A stretch of 64,000 nt of DNA, taken from contig NZ_BAABEO010000024.1 in the NCBI RefSeq assembly GCF_039540195.1, forward strand, positions 62,001 through 126,000, given 5' to 3'. The notes beneath the pieces are model-generated. The model searched no databases and was not told the origin of the DNA. It saw only the letters and a program-made list of their open reading frames with translations. Below, in pieces: positions 50,259 to 58,823 of the stretch. Numbering within the stretch: position 1 is the stretch's first letter; every line of letters starts with the position of its first letter. The position numbers and the translations under genes were made by a program. This stretch comes from Zafaria ginkgonis. Its GTDB lineage: Bacteria; Actinomycetota; Actinomycetes; Actinomycetales; Micrococcaceae.

Positions 50259-52916
50259 ATGGCCGCAGGAACCGGAACCATGGGCGATACCGCCACGATC
50301 GAGGTCGAAGGCCGCGCCTTCAGGGCGATCGACGTGCGCGCCCCCCTCGGCGGCGACTTCGGGCGCCTGCCCGTGGTGCTGCGGCTGCTCGCGGAGAACA
50401 CCCTGCGCCGGTCCGCGGCCGAGGAGGGCGCCCGGACGGTGCGGAACCTGCGCCGCTGGCTCGAGGCCCGGACCTCCGAGGAGGAGCTGGAGTTCTGGCC
50501 CCAGCGCGTGCTTATGCACGACACCACCAGCACCCCGGCCCTGGTCGACATCGCCGGGATGCGCGACTCCCTGGCCGAGGCCGGCGTCGACCCCTCCGCC
50601 CTGAACCCGATGCTGCGCGTGGACGTGTCCATCGACCATTCCCTCGCCGTGGAGGAGTACGGCCGCCCCGACGCCGCCCCGCGCAACCTGGTCCACGAGT
50701 ACCGGCGCAACCGCGAGCGCTACCGCTTCCTGAAGTGGGCGTCCCAAACGATGGAGACAGTGCACATCAACCCGCCCGGCACCGGGATCATGCACACCAT
50801 CAACCTCGAGCAGCTGGCGACCGTGGTCACCACCGCCGAGGCGACCGACGGCGGCCTGCCGTGGGCGGTGCCGGACATGATGATCGGCACCGACAGCCAC
50901 ACCCCCATGATCAACGGCGTCGGCGTGCTGGGCTGGGGCGTCGGGGGCCTGGAGGCCCAGACCGTTATGTTCGGCATGCCCACCACCCTGCGCATCCCCG
51001 ACGTCGTCGGGGTCAAGCTCACCGGAGCCCTGCCCCGCGGCGCGACCGCAACCGACCTGGCCCTGACCGTGACCCAACGCCTGCGCGCCCTGGGCGTCGC
51101 GGGCGAGTTCGTCGAGTTCTACGGCCCCGGCGTCTCCAGCCTCACCGTCGGCCAGCGCGCGGTGGTGGCCAACATGGCCCCCGAATACGGCGCGACTACC
51201 GGGTACTTCCCCATCGACCACCACGTGCTGGACTACCTGCGCGACACCGGCCGCGACCCGTTCCAGCGCCGGCTCGTCGAGGCCTACGCCCGCACCTGCG
51301 GCTTCTGGTTCGACCCCAACGCCGCACCCGAATACTCCCGCACCATCGCGATCGACCTCTCCACGATCCAGCTGCGGGCCGCCGGTCCTCGCCGCCCGCA
51401 GGACCTGCGCGCGCTCGCCGAAATCCCCGCCGCGCTCGCCGGGGAGGACGCCTCCGTCCGGGAACCCGCGCGGGACATGCCGGTCTTCCCGGTGGCCCTG
51501 GCCGCCATCACCAGCTGCACCAACACCACCGACCCGAAGCTGCTCATCGCCGCGGGCCTGGTCGCCAGCAAGGCGCGCACCCTGGGCCTGAGCGTGCCGG
51601 CCTGGGTGAAGACCTCGCTGGCCCCCGGCTCGCCCGCGGCGGCCAGCTACCTCAAGCGGTTCGGGCTGCTGGAGGACCTCGGCGAGGTCGGGTTCGACAT
51701 CGTTGGCTTCGGCTGCACCACCTGCATCGGCAACCCCGGTCCGTTGTCCGCGCCGATCAAGAAGAACCTCGACGCCGGCCGCATCCGCCCGGTCGCGATC
51801 CTCTCCGGCAACCGCAACTTCCCCGGCCGCGTGCACCCCGACCTGGACCTGGGCTTCATCATGTCCCCGCCCCTGGTGGTCGCCTACGCCCTGGCCGGGC
51901 GCGCGGACATCGACCTGGCCACCCACGACTTCCGCACCGGCGCCCCCGCCGGCGCGGCGCCGGTGACCCTCGAGGACCTGCTGCCCACGCAGGCGGAGAT
52001 CGACGAGGCCTGGGCGTCCGGGCAGGACCCGCTGGACTTCGCCCGGGACTTCTCCGTCGCCGTGCGCAACCCGATGTGGTCCCGGCTCGAGGCCCCCGAC
52101 GCGCCGCAGTTCCCTTGGGATCCGGCCTCCACCATGCTGCGCCGCCCGCCCTTCGCCTCCGCGTCCGAGGGCACGCAGCTGGGTCGCTACGCCGCCCACC
52201 CCCTGCTGGTGCTCGGCGACGACATCACCACCGACCACATCTCCCCGGCCAGCGCCATCCCGGCGGACAGCCTGGTCGCGGACTTCCTGGTCGAGCGCGG
52301 CGAGAAGCGGGACGACCTGAACGTCTTCGCCTCCCGCCGCGGGAACTGGGAGACCATGCTGCGCGGCGGGTTCCACAACAAGACCGTCGACAACCGCCTC
52401 GGCGCCGGGGTTCCCGGAGGGCTGCCGGTGGCGCACACCGTCCACGCGCCCAGCGGCGAGGTCCTGCCGCTGTGGGAGGCCGCCGAGCGCTACCGCGCGG
52501 ACGGGGACTCGGTGGTCATCGTCGCCGGCGAGCGTTTCGGCACCGGATCCTCGCGCGACTGGGCCGCGAAGGTCCAGCGCCTGCTGGGCGTGCGCGCCGT
52601 GATCGCCGGCAGCTTCGAGCGGATCCACCGCTCCAACCTCATCGGCATGGGCGTCCTGCCGCTGATCGCTCCCGCCGAGGTCCGCGCCCGGCTCCAGGAC
52701 CTGCGCCCCGGGGACACGATCGAGATCGACGCTGCCGCGGACACCCTGGCCCCGCGCGCCGGCGTCGCCGTCGTGCTGCGCACCGCCGACGGCGGGACCG
52801 GGGAGTTCACCGCCCGCGCCGCGGTCGAAACCGAACTCGACGTCGAACTGCTGCGCGCCGGGGGCGTCATCCCCTCCCTGCTGCGCAGCACCCTTGAAGC
52901 CGCGCGCCAGCGCTGA
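50259..52916 (+). CDS. acn: Aconitate hydratase (AcnA type)
   Basis: Iron-sulfur hydratase of 885 residues that interconverts citrate and isocitrate. The three cluster-binding cysteines are visible in ITSCTNTTDPKLL and GFGCTTCIGNPGPL. Other family blocks: RVLMHDTTSTPALVDIAGMR, MIGTDSHTPMINGVGVLGWG, HVLDYLRDTGRD, LVLGDDITTDHISPASAIPA and VIVAGERFGTGSSRDWAAKV, where the swivel domain begins. AGGGAGGGCC precedes the ATG. Similar aconitases also act on 2-methylcitrate, but the isocitrate dehydrogenase 14 bases downstream favours citrate. It is likely a second, inducible copy beside the housekeeping enzyme. Confidence 0.93.
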   Translation: MAAGTGTMGDTATIEVEGRAFRAIDVRAPLGGDFGRLPVVLRLLAENTLRRSAAEEGARTVRNLRRWLEARTSEEELEFWPQRVLMHDTTSTPALVDIAGMRDSLAEAGVDPSALNPMLRVDVSIDHSLAVEEYGRPDAAPRNLVHEYRRNRERYRFLKWASQTMETVHINPPGTGIMHTINLEQLATVVTTAEATDGGLPWAVPDMMIGTDSHTPMINGVGVLGWGVGGLEAQTVMFGMPTTLRIPDVVGVKLTGALPRGATATDLALTVTQRLRALGVAGEFVEFYGPGVSSLTVGQRAVVANMAPEYGATTGYFPIDHHVLDYLRDTGRDPFQRRLVEAYARTCGFWFDPNAAPEYSRTIAIDLSTIQLRAAGPRRPQDLRALAEIPAALAGEDASVREPARDMPVFPVALAAITSCTNTTDPKLLIAAGLVASKARTLGLSVPAWVKTSLAPGSPAAASYLKRFGLLEDLGEVGFDIVGFGCTTCIGNPGPLSAPIKKNLDAGRIRPVAILSGNRNFPGRVHPDLDLGFIMSPPLVVAYALAGRADIDLATHDFRTGAPAGAAPVTLEDLLPTQAEIDEAWASGQDPLDFARDFSVAVRNPMWSRLEAPDAPQFPWDPASTMLRRPPFASASEGTQLGRYAAHPLLVLGDDITTDHISPASAIPADSLVADFLVERGEKRDDLNVFASRRGNWETMLRGGFHNKTVDNRLGAGVPGGLPVAHTVHAPSGEVLPLWEAAERYRADGDSVVIVAGERFGTGSSRDWAAKVQRLLGVRAVIAGSFERIHRSNLIGMGVLPLIAPAEVRARLQDLRPGDTIEIDAAADTLAPRAGVAVVLRTADGGTGEFTARAAVETELDVELLRAGGVIPSLLRSTLEAARQR

Positions 52917-52930
52917 ACGGAGAAGACATT

Positions 52931-54175
52931 ATGGACAAGATCGCCGTGAACGGGCCGATCGTTGAACTTGACGGCGACGAGATGGCCCACACCATGTGGA
53001 CCCTGGTCCGGGACCGGCTCGTCCTGCCGCACGTGGACGCACCCATCCTGCGGTTCGACCTCTCCCTGCCCAACCGGGAGCGGACGGGGGACCGGGTCAC
53101 CTTCGAGGCGGCCGAGGCCGTCGCCGAGCACCGGGTGGGCGTGAAGTGCTCCACGATCACTCCCGACGCCGCCCGGGCGGCCGAGTACGGGCTCAGCCGG
53201 CTCTGGCCCTCCCCGAACGGGACGGTGCGCGGGGTGCTCAACGGGGTGATCTTCCGCGAGCCGATCATCATCGACTCCGTGCCCCGGCTGGTGCCCGGCT
53301 GGACCCGGCCCATCGTGATCGGCCGCCACGCCCACGCGGACCAGTACAAGTCCGTGAACTTCGCGGTCCCCGGCGCCGGCCGGCTCACCCTGACGTACAC
53401 GCCCGACGACGGCTCGCCGGCGACCAGCCACGAGGTCACCTCCTTCCCGGCCGGGGGAGGGGTGGCGATGGGGATGTACAACTACACCGACTCCATCCGG
53501 GACTTCGCCCGCGCCTGCTTCTCCTACGGACTGCGGCGCCGCTTCCCGGTGTACCTGTCCACGAAGAACACCGTGCTCAAGGCCTACGACGGGCAGTTCA
53601 AGGACGTCTTCGACGCCGTGTACGCCGACGAGTTCCGGGCCGGGTTCGAGGCGGCCGGGATCGGCTACGAGCACCGGCTGATCGATGACATGGTCGCCTC
53701 CGCGCTCAAGTGGGAGGGCGGCTACGTGTGGGCCTGCAAGAACTACGACGGCGACGTGCAGTCGGACATCGTCGCGCAGGGCTTCGGGTCCCCGGGGCTG
53801 ATGACCTCCGTGCTCACCACGCCCGACGGCGGCACGCAGCTCACCGAGGCGGCGCACGGCACGATCGCCCGCCACCACCGACGCCGGCAGGCGGGGGAGA
53901 CGACCTCCACCAACCCCATCGCCACCATCTACGCCTGGACCCGGGCCCTGGCCCACCGGGCGGGACTGGACGGCAACGACGCCCTGGCCCGGTTCGCCGC
54001 CGAACTGGAGCGGGCCACCACGGACACGGTGGAGCGGGGAACCATGACCGACGATCTGGCGGGCCTGTCCGCCCCGGGAGCCCGTGGCGTGAGCACCGAG
54101 GACTTCATCGACGCGGTGGCGGCCTCCGTGTCCGCATCCGTCGCCGCCGGACAGGGCCGCCCCGGCGTCGTTTAG
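52931..54175 (+). CDS. icd: NADP-dependent isocitrate dehydrogenase, dimeric (type II)
   Basis: Enzyme of 414 residues converting isocitrate to 2-oxoglutarate and CO2 with NADP+. It is the dimeric, eukaryote-like form: GPIVELDGDEMAHTMWTLVR, VGVKCSTITPDAARAAEYGL, PSPNGTVRGVLNGVIFREPI, RHAHADQYKSVNFAV, LKWEGGYVWACKNYDGDVQS and EAAHGTIARHHRRRQAGETT, whose Arg/His residues match NADP specificity. Many related actinobacteria use the monomeric form as their main enzyme, so this may be an extra copy dedicated to imported tricarboxylates. AGAAGAC precedes the ATG. It forms a two-gene operon with aconitase. Confidence 0.93.
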   Translation: MDKIAVNGPIVELDGDEMAHTMWTLVRDRLVLPHVDAPILRFDLSLPNRERTGDRVTFEAAEAVAEHRVGVKCSTITPDAARAAEYGLSRLWPSPNGTVRGVLNGVIFREPIIIDSVPRLVPGWTRPIVIGRHAHADQYKSVNFAVPGAGRLTLTYTPDDGSPATSHEVTSFPAGGGVAMGMYNYTDSIRDFARACFSYGLRRRFPVYLSTKNTVLKAYDGQFKDVFDAVYADEFRAGFEAAGIGYEHRLIDDMVASALKWEGGYVWACKNYDGDVQSDIVAQGFGSPGLMTSVLTTPDGGTQLTEAAHGTIARHHRRRQAGETTSTNPIATIYAWTRALAHRAGLDGNDALARFAAELERATTDTVERGTMTDDLAGLSAPGARGVSTEDFIDAVAASVSASVAAGQGRPGVV

Positions 54176-54335
54176 GGGACAAGTCCGAGCCGGACCGGAG
54201 CATCCGGAAGCTGGACCCGGGCATCCGGAAAACACCCGTGGGTGGACGGGTGGGATATTTCCGGCAGGCCCGGGTGGATCCCGGTCCCCGCGGGGACCAG
54301 CGTGCCGGCTCACGGCCTTGGGTAGGTGCTCCCGC

Positions 54336-54914
54336 TCACCGCTTCGGCAGGCCCGGGACCCCGGCGGCCTCGGCGACGGCCCGGTAGGCATCGGCCAAGT
54401 CGTCGAGGCTGGAATGCGCGTTCAGCCCGCTGGGGTTCGGCGCGACGTGGAGTTCGGTGCCCGGCCACGGCGAGGGTTGCGGGCCGGACCGCGCCCGGGG
54501 CTGCCCGAAGGCCACCCGGTAGGCGGTGATGCCCAGGACCGCGACGACGCGTGGACGGCGTTCGCCGACCAGTGCGTCCAGCCGCTCCGCCCCCGCGAGC
54601 AGTTCCTCGCGGCCGAGCTCGTCGGCGCGGGCGGTGGCCCGGTGGCAGATGTTGCTGATGCCGATGCCCCGGGTCGCCAGATGCGCGAGGTCCTCATCCC
54701 GGTAGCCCGCGGACGCGTCGATGAGGCGGTCGGTGATCCCTGCCCGGAACAGGGCCGGATAGAAGCGGTTTCCCGGACGGGCGAAGTGCGCGCCGGTCGC
54801 CGCCGTCCACAGCCCGGGGTTGATGCCCACGAACAGCAGGCGCAGCGGATCGGGCAGCAGGTCGGGCACGGTCGCGTCGCGAAAGGACTCCAGTTCGGCG
54901 CGCGTATATCCCAC
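54336..54914 (-). CDS. mug: G/U mismatch-specific DNA glycosylase
   Basis: DNA repair enzyme of about 192 residues that removes uracil (and ethenocytosine) opposite guanine. The active-site motif is LLFVGINPGLWTAATGAHFA, with the Asn that activates water, and PGNRFYPALFRAGI; the DNA-intercalating motif is APNPSGLNAHSSLDDLADAY. The start is the GTG giving MGYTRAELESFRD; no strong ribosome-binding site is seen. A basic-residue-poor C-terminus ends GVPGLPKR. It is unrelated in function to its neighbours and separates the citrate module from the following catabolic cluster. Confidence 0.9.
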   Translation of the reverse strand: MGYTRAELESFRDATVPDLLPDPLRLLFVGINPGLWTAATGAHFARPGNRFYPALFRAGITDRLIDASAGYRDEDLAHLATRGIGISNICHRATARADELGREELLAGAERLDALVGERRPRVVAVLGITAYRVAFGQPRARSGPQPSPWPGTELHVAPNPSGLNAHSSLDDLADAYRAVAEAAGVPGLPKR

Positions 54915-55064
54915 GTCGCCCAGCCTACAGACACCCGAAAGGATCCGGCGGGCTGTCCCTTCGCCGCGGCTGGGGCCTCCGTCGCCGGCTCGTTTTCCTG
55001 GACCCGGGGGCCGGTGCGGGCCCCTGGTTGGACGGCGCAGGTGCCAACGGATAGCGTCTTGGAC

Positions 55065-55862
55065 ATGCCCAGGTCCGAGTCCCCGTCCAAGCCGCAGAAC
55101 GCCCTGCTGGTGTTGGGCAAGATCAGCGCAATCCTTGATGCCTTCTCGCTGAGGCAGCCCGTCCTGACCCTCGCGGACCTTCGCCAGGCGACCGGCATGC
55201 CCACCTCCACCGTGCAACGGCTCGTGGCCAACCTGGTGGGCCAAGGGTTCCTTGACCGTGAGGGCGACGCGTACCGCATCGGCCTGAAAATGGCCTACTG
55301 GGCGGCGCCGGCGACGCGCGGCAAGGAGATCCTCGACGTCATCACCCCCCTGCTCGCCGACCTCCGGGACGCGACCGGCGAAACTGCCTGCCTGTTCCGG
55401 ACCGAGCAGCACTACCGGGTATGCGTCGGCCTGGCCGAGACGCGCCACGCGCTGCGCCGGGAGATGCACCTGGGCAAGATCCTTCCCCTGCACGCCGGCT
55501 CGGCCGGGCGCGTCCTGCTCGCCTGGGACCCGGCGCTGCTCCGCGAGGTGCTGGAGAACCCGCTGGAGCCGATCACCGACATGACCATCACCCGTACCGA
55601 GGACCTGGAAGAGGTGGTGGCGCGGACCCGGGCCGAGGGCTTCGCCATCACCACCGACGAACGCGAAAGCGGCTCCTCGGGGCTCTCCGCGCCCATCTTC
55701 GACGCCGCCGCCGGCCTGGTCGCCGCGGTCTCCATCAGCGGGCCGGCCCTGCGCATGCCGCGCGAGGTCTGCGAGGGATGGGTGGAACCCCTGCTGGAGA
55801 CCGCCGAGCGGATGACGCGGCTGATCGGCGGGCGGTTCCCGGGCGAAGCGCGCTCCGCCTAG
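55065..55862 (+). CDS. IclR family transcriptional regulator
   Basis: Regulator of 265 residues. The helix-turn-helix is at about residues 20-75 (LGKISAILDAFSLRQPVLTL, RQATGMPTSTVQRLVANLVG). The effector domain has RVCVGLAETRHALRREMHLG, LPLHAGSAGRVLLAWDPALL, GFAITTDERESGSSGLSAPI and a typical C-terminal helix. The ATG at 55065 is without a strong ribosome-binding site. It converges on the glycerate kinase gene (17 bases between stops), so it is at the end of the catabolic operon on the other strand. IclR proteins commonly control such acid-degradation genes. Confidence 0.92.
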   Translation: MPRSESPSKPQNALLVLGKISAILDAFSLRQPVLTLADLRQATGMPTSTVQRLVANLVGQGFLDREGDAYRIGLKMAYWAAPATRGKEILDVITPLLADLRDATGETACLFRTEQHYRVCVGLAETRHALRREMHLGKILPLHAGSAGRVLLAWDPALLREVLENPLEPITDMTITRTEDLEEVVARTRAEGFAITTDERESGSSGLSAPIFDAAAGLVAAVSISGPALRMPREVCEGWVEPLLETAERMTRLIGGRFPGEARSA

Positions 55863-55879
55863 CCCGTCGGGAGCCGGAC

Positions 55880-56875
55880 TCAGCAGGTGGCGGACGCCAG
55901 GGGACGCAAGGTGGCCGCGATTTCCTGGCCGGCGCGAAGCATGGCGGCGGGTTCTCCGGCCACCATGACGTCGGCAAAATGCCTGCGGTAGTCCCCCAGA
56001 TCCGCTGCGACGGATCCGACAACGGCGAACACCGGAACGGCGGGCGCCTGGTCCGCAACGCGGCGCAGGATGGCGTGGATGATCTTGCCCTGGCCGGTTT
56101 GCGAGTCCAGCCGTCCTTCGCCGACCACGACGGCCGAGGCGCGGGCCAGGTGCCGGTCGAACCCGACGGCATCGAGCACCGCGTCGGCGCCGGAGACCAG
56201 CTCCGCGCCAAAGTGGGCCCACAGGCCGCCGGAGAACCCGCCCGCTGCACCGGTGCGCGGGACGCCGGACGGGTTGCGCGGCATCTCTGTCGCCAGGGCC
56301 CGGAGACGCTCGGTGAGCAGTTCGACGGTGTCGGGGCCCGCCCCCTTCTGCGGACCGTAGACCCGGGCCGCCTCGATGAAGGTGGTGGCGACGTCGGAGA
56401 GGACGGTGATGCGGGCTCCGTCCAGGCCGCCGGAGTCCTGGATGGCCCGCACCGCCCCGGCGCCGCCGTCGGTCGTGGCCGAGCCGCCGGCGGCGACCAG
56501 GATGTGCCGGGCGCCGCGTCGTGCGGCCTCGGCGATCACCATGCCGGTGCCGTAGGTATCCGCGGCGACGGGGTCGCGATAACCGTCGTGCGGCGTGTGC
56601 AGGCCGCTGGCCTGGGAGAGTTCGACGACGGCGGTGTCCCCGGCCAGTCCCAGCAGTGCCTCCGTCGGTGCGCCCCAGGGATTGCGCGCGGGGACCCGCA
56701 CGGTCTGGGCCCCGAGGCCGGCGCAGAGGGCCTCGAAGGTTCCCTCCCCGCCGTCGGCCACGGGGACCTCCACGGCGGTCCCGCCGGCCCGCCGGACTCC
56801 GGTCCCGATGTGGGAGGCGACCTCCGCGGCGGTGTACGTGCCCTTGAAGCTGTCCGGCGCCACCAGGACGGTCAC
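55880..56875 (-). CDS. Glycerate kinase
   Basis: Kinase of 331 residues (GK family 1) that phosphorylates D-glycerate to 2-phosphoglycerate. Family motifs: VLVAPDSFKGTYTAAEVAS at the N-terminus, VPVADGGEGTFEALCAGLGA, ARHILVAAGGSATTDGGAGA, GAAGGFSGGLWAHFGAELVS and VVVGEGRLDSQTGQGKI. The GTG at 56875 overlaps the dehydrogenase stop (GTGA) with GGAG eight bases upstream; a GTG two codons earlier is also open. It is the last gene of the operon. Together with the upstream hydroxyacid dehydrogenase it would turn hydroxypyruvate or tartronate semialdehyde into a glycolytic intermediate. Confidence 0.93.
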   Translation of the reverse strand: MTVLVAPDSFKGTYTAAEVASHIGTGVRRAGGTAVEVPVADGGEGTFEALCAGLGAQTVRVPARNPWGAPTEALLGLAGDTAVVELSQASGLHTPHDGYRDPVAADTYGTGMVIAEAARRGARHILVAAGGSATTDGGAGAVRAIQDSGGLDGARITVLSDVATTFIEAARVYGPQKGAGPDTVELLTERLRALATEMPRNPSGVPRTGAAGGFSGGLWAHFGAELVSGADAVLDAVGFDRHLARASAVVVGEGRLDSQTGQGKIIHAILRRVADQAPAVPVFAVVGSVAADLGDYRRHFADVMVAGEPAAMLRAGQEIAATLRPLASATC

Positions 56876-57861
56876 GACCACGCCTCCGGGTTGACCGCGT
56901 GCTGCGGGAGGCGGCCGGCCGCCATGTCGGCGGCGTTCAGCGCGCTGAGCCGGGCCATCTCGGTGCGGACCGAGACCGTGGCGCTGCCGACGTGGGGGAG
57001 CAGGACGGTGTTGGGCAGCTCCGCAAGGCCGGCGGCGAGCCGGGGCTCATCCTCGAAGACGTCGAGCCCGGCGCCGGCGATGGTTCCGGAGGCGAGTGCC
57101 TCGACCAGTGCCGCCTCGTCGACCACCGGACCGCGGGCGGTGTTGACCAGGATCGCCGAGGGCTTCATCCGGCGCAGTACGTCCGCACCGACGAGATGGC
57201 GGGTGTCGGCGGTCAGGGGCACGTGCAGGGAGAGGAAGTCGGAGGCGGAGACCAGTTCGTCCCACGGCACCTGGCGGACCTTGCCCGCGAATTCGCCCAG
57301 CTCCTCGGCCCCCACGGGCCGGTCCCCGGGAGGCCGCGGAGAGAAGATCACTTCCATCCCGAAGCCGAGCGCGCGGCGGGCGGTGGCCCGCGCGATCCGG
57401 CCGAAGCCGGCCAGGCCCAGGACCTGGCCGGAGACGTCGGAGCCGAGCATCAGTTCCGGCTCCCACCCGTGGAAGCGTCCCTCGCGGACCATCCGGTCCG
57501 CCTCCACGACCCGGCGGGCGGTGCCCAGGACCAGCAGCATCGCGATGTCCGCCGTCGCGTCGGTGAGCACCCCGGGGGTGTTGCCCACGACGATGCCGTG
57601 CTGCGTGGCGGCGACGATGTCGATGTTGTTGTAGCCGACGGCGTAGTTGGAGATGCCCCGCACCTTGGCGGCGGCCAGCAGCGGCGCGTCGATGCGGTCG
57701 CGCAGTTGGGTGAGCACGACGTCGTAGTCCCCGCTCGCGCACAGCAGCGCCAGCTCGTCGTAGCCCGGCGGATCGGGAAGGACGTGCACATCGCCGGCGG
57801 CCTCCAGCAGCGCGGGCGCCGGCTCGGGGATCGGCGTCGTGACCAGGATCCGGGCGGCCAT
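56872..57861 (-). CDS. D-2-hydroxyacid dehydrogenase (glyoxylate/hydroxypyruvate reductase type)
   Basis: NAD(P)H-dependent reductase of 329 residues. The cofactor Rossmann motif is VLGLAGFGRIARATARRALG. Catalytic residues: Arg in ILVNTARGPVVDEAAL, Glu in DVFEDEPRLAAGLAELP and His in VLLPHVGSATVSVR. The N-terminal substrate domain includes ISNYAVGYNNIDIVAATQHG. It resembles GhrB/hydroxypyruvate reductases, so it probably makes D-glycerate for the kinase that follows. The start overlaps the previous stop (TGATG). It acts in the cytoplasm. Confidence 0.93.
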   Translation of the reverse strand: MAARILVTTPIPEPAPALLEAAGDVHVLPDPPGYDELALLCASGDYDVVLTQLRDRIDAPLLAAAKVRGISNYAVGYNNIDIVAATQHGIVVGNTPGVLTDATADIAMLLVLGTARRVVEADRMVREGRFHGWEPELMLGSDVSGQVLGLAGFGRIARATARRALGFGMEVIFSPRPPGDRPVGAEELGEFAGKVRQVPWDELVSASDFLSLHVPLTADTRHLVGADVLRRMKPSAILVNTARGPVVDEAALVEALASGTIAGAGLDVFEDEPRLAAGLAELPNTVLLPHVGSATVSVRTEMARLSALNAADMAAGRLPQHAVNPEAWS

Positions 57862-58823
57862 CACAGCGCTCCTTCGCAGGACGGAACCCGGTCGGAGGCG
57901 ATGACCCACTCGAAGGCGTCCGCCTTGGAGCGGGCGCCTTGGGCGGCCTTGGACCGGTTCGGTTCGCCGAGGTCGGACAGGAGGGATTCGGACAGGTCCA
58001 CGAGCCCGGCGAACGCGGCAGGGTCCAGCCAGCCCGGACGGGTGGCGAACAGGATGTCCTCGCTGGAGGTGTTGCCGCTGGCCCCGGGGGCGAACGGGCA
58101 GCCGCCCAGCCCGCCGAGCGCGCCGTCGACCAGGGTCGCCCCGGCCTGGATGGCGGCCAGCGTGTTGGCCACGCCGAGGCCCCACGTGTCGTGGCCGTGG
58201 TACACGATCCGCCGGTCCGGGGTCTCGTCGCGCACCCGTGCGACCAGGCTGGACACCTGGGCCGGGACCGCCTGGCCGAGGGTGTCGCAGATGACGATGT
58301 CGGAGGTGCCCGCGGCGCGGGGGTCGTTGGCGATGTCGATCACGCGCTGTTCCGGAACCAGGCCCTCGAACGGGCAGGTGAAGGAGGTCGCGAGGCACAG
58401 TTGGATCCTGCCGCCGGCCTCCAGCGCGTACTCGACGGCCTGGGGCAGGGCGGCGAGGCTGGCGTCGGTGGTGCGCCCGATGTTGGCTTGGTTGTGGGCG
58501 TCGGAGGCGGAGAGGCAGTACTGGACGTTGCGGATGCCCGCCTTGACGGCCTTTGCGACGTGGCCCGGGGTGGCGACCCAGATCCAGCACTTCTCCAGCT
58601 CCTCGGGCGTCAGCGCCGCCACGACCTCGAGGGTGTTGGCCATCGGCGGAACCAGGTCCGCCCGCGCCATCGAGCCGAGTTCGATTTCCGGCACTCCCAA
58701 ACGGATCAGTTCCCGGACGGTCTGGACCTTCCGCTCGGTGGAGAGCAGCTTGCCGGTGAGCTGGAGGCCGTCACGCAGGGTGACGTCGCGCAGTTCGGCG
58801 TGCGGTGCGTAGGTGAAGCTCAT
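57861..58823 (-). CDS. HMG-CoA-lyase-like enzyme
   Basis: TIM-barrel lyase of 320 residues in the DRE-TIM (HMGL-like) family. The conserved sites are present: Arg-Asp in LRDVTLRDGLQLTG, the metal-binding HxH in IVYHGHDTWGLGVANTLAAI, and the catalytic Cys in GLGGCPFAPGASGNTSSEDI. It therefore should cleave a 3-hydroxy-3-substituted acyl-CoA into acetyl-CoA (or propionyl-CoA) and a keto acid. The preceding gene is a CoA-transferase that could make the acyl-CoA substrate. A C-terminal region of about 30 residues (GARSKADAFEWVIASDRVPS) is unlike standard HMG-CoA lyases. The true substrate may be a dicarboxylic relative of HMG. Confidence 0.88.
   Translation of the reverse strand: MSFTYAPHAELRDVTLRDGLQLTGKLLSTERKVQTVRELIRLGVPEIELGSMARADLVPPMANTLEVVAALTPEELEKCWIWVATPGHVAKAVKAGIRNVQYCLSASDAHNQANIGRTTDASLAALPQAVEYALEAGGRIQLCLATSFTCPFEGLVPEQRVIDIANDPRAAGTSDIVICDTLGQAVPAQVSSLVARVRDETPDRRIVYHGHDTWGLGVANTLAAIQAGATLVDGALGGLGGCPFAPGASGNTSSEDILFATRPGWLDPAAFAGLVDLSESLLSDLGEPNRSKAAQGARSKADAFEWVIASDRVPSCEGAL

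Noticed and set aside
50115..52628. 837-residue minus-strand frame opposite aconitase
   Set aside because: Antisense shadow of a well-conserved enzyme, with low-complexity composition.
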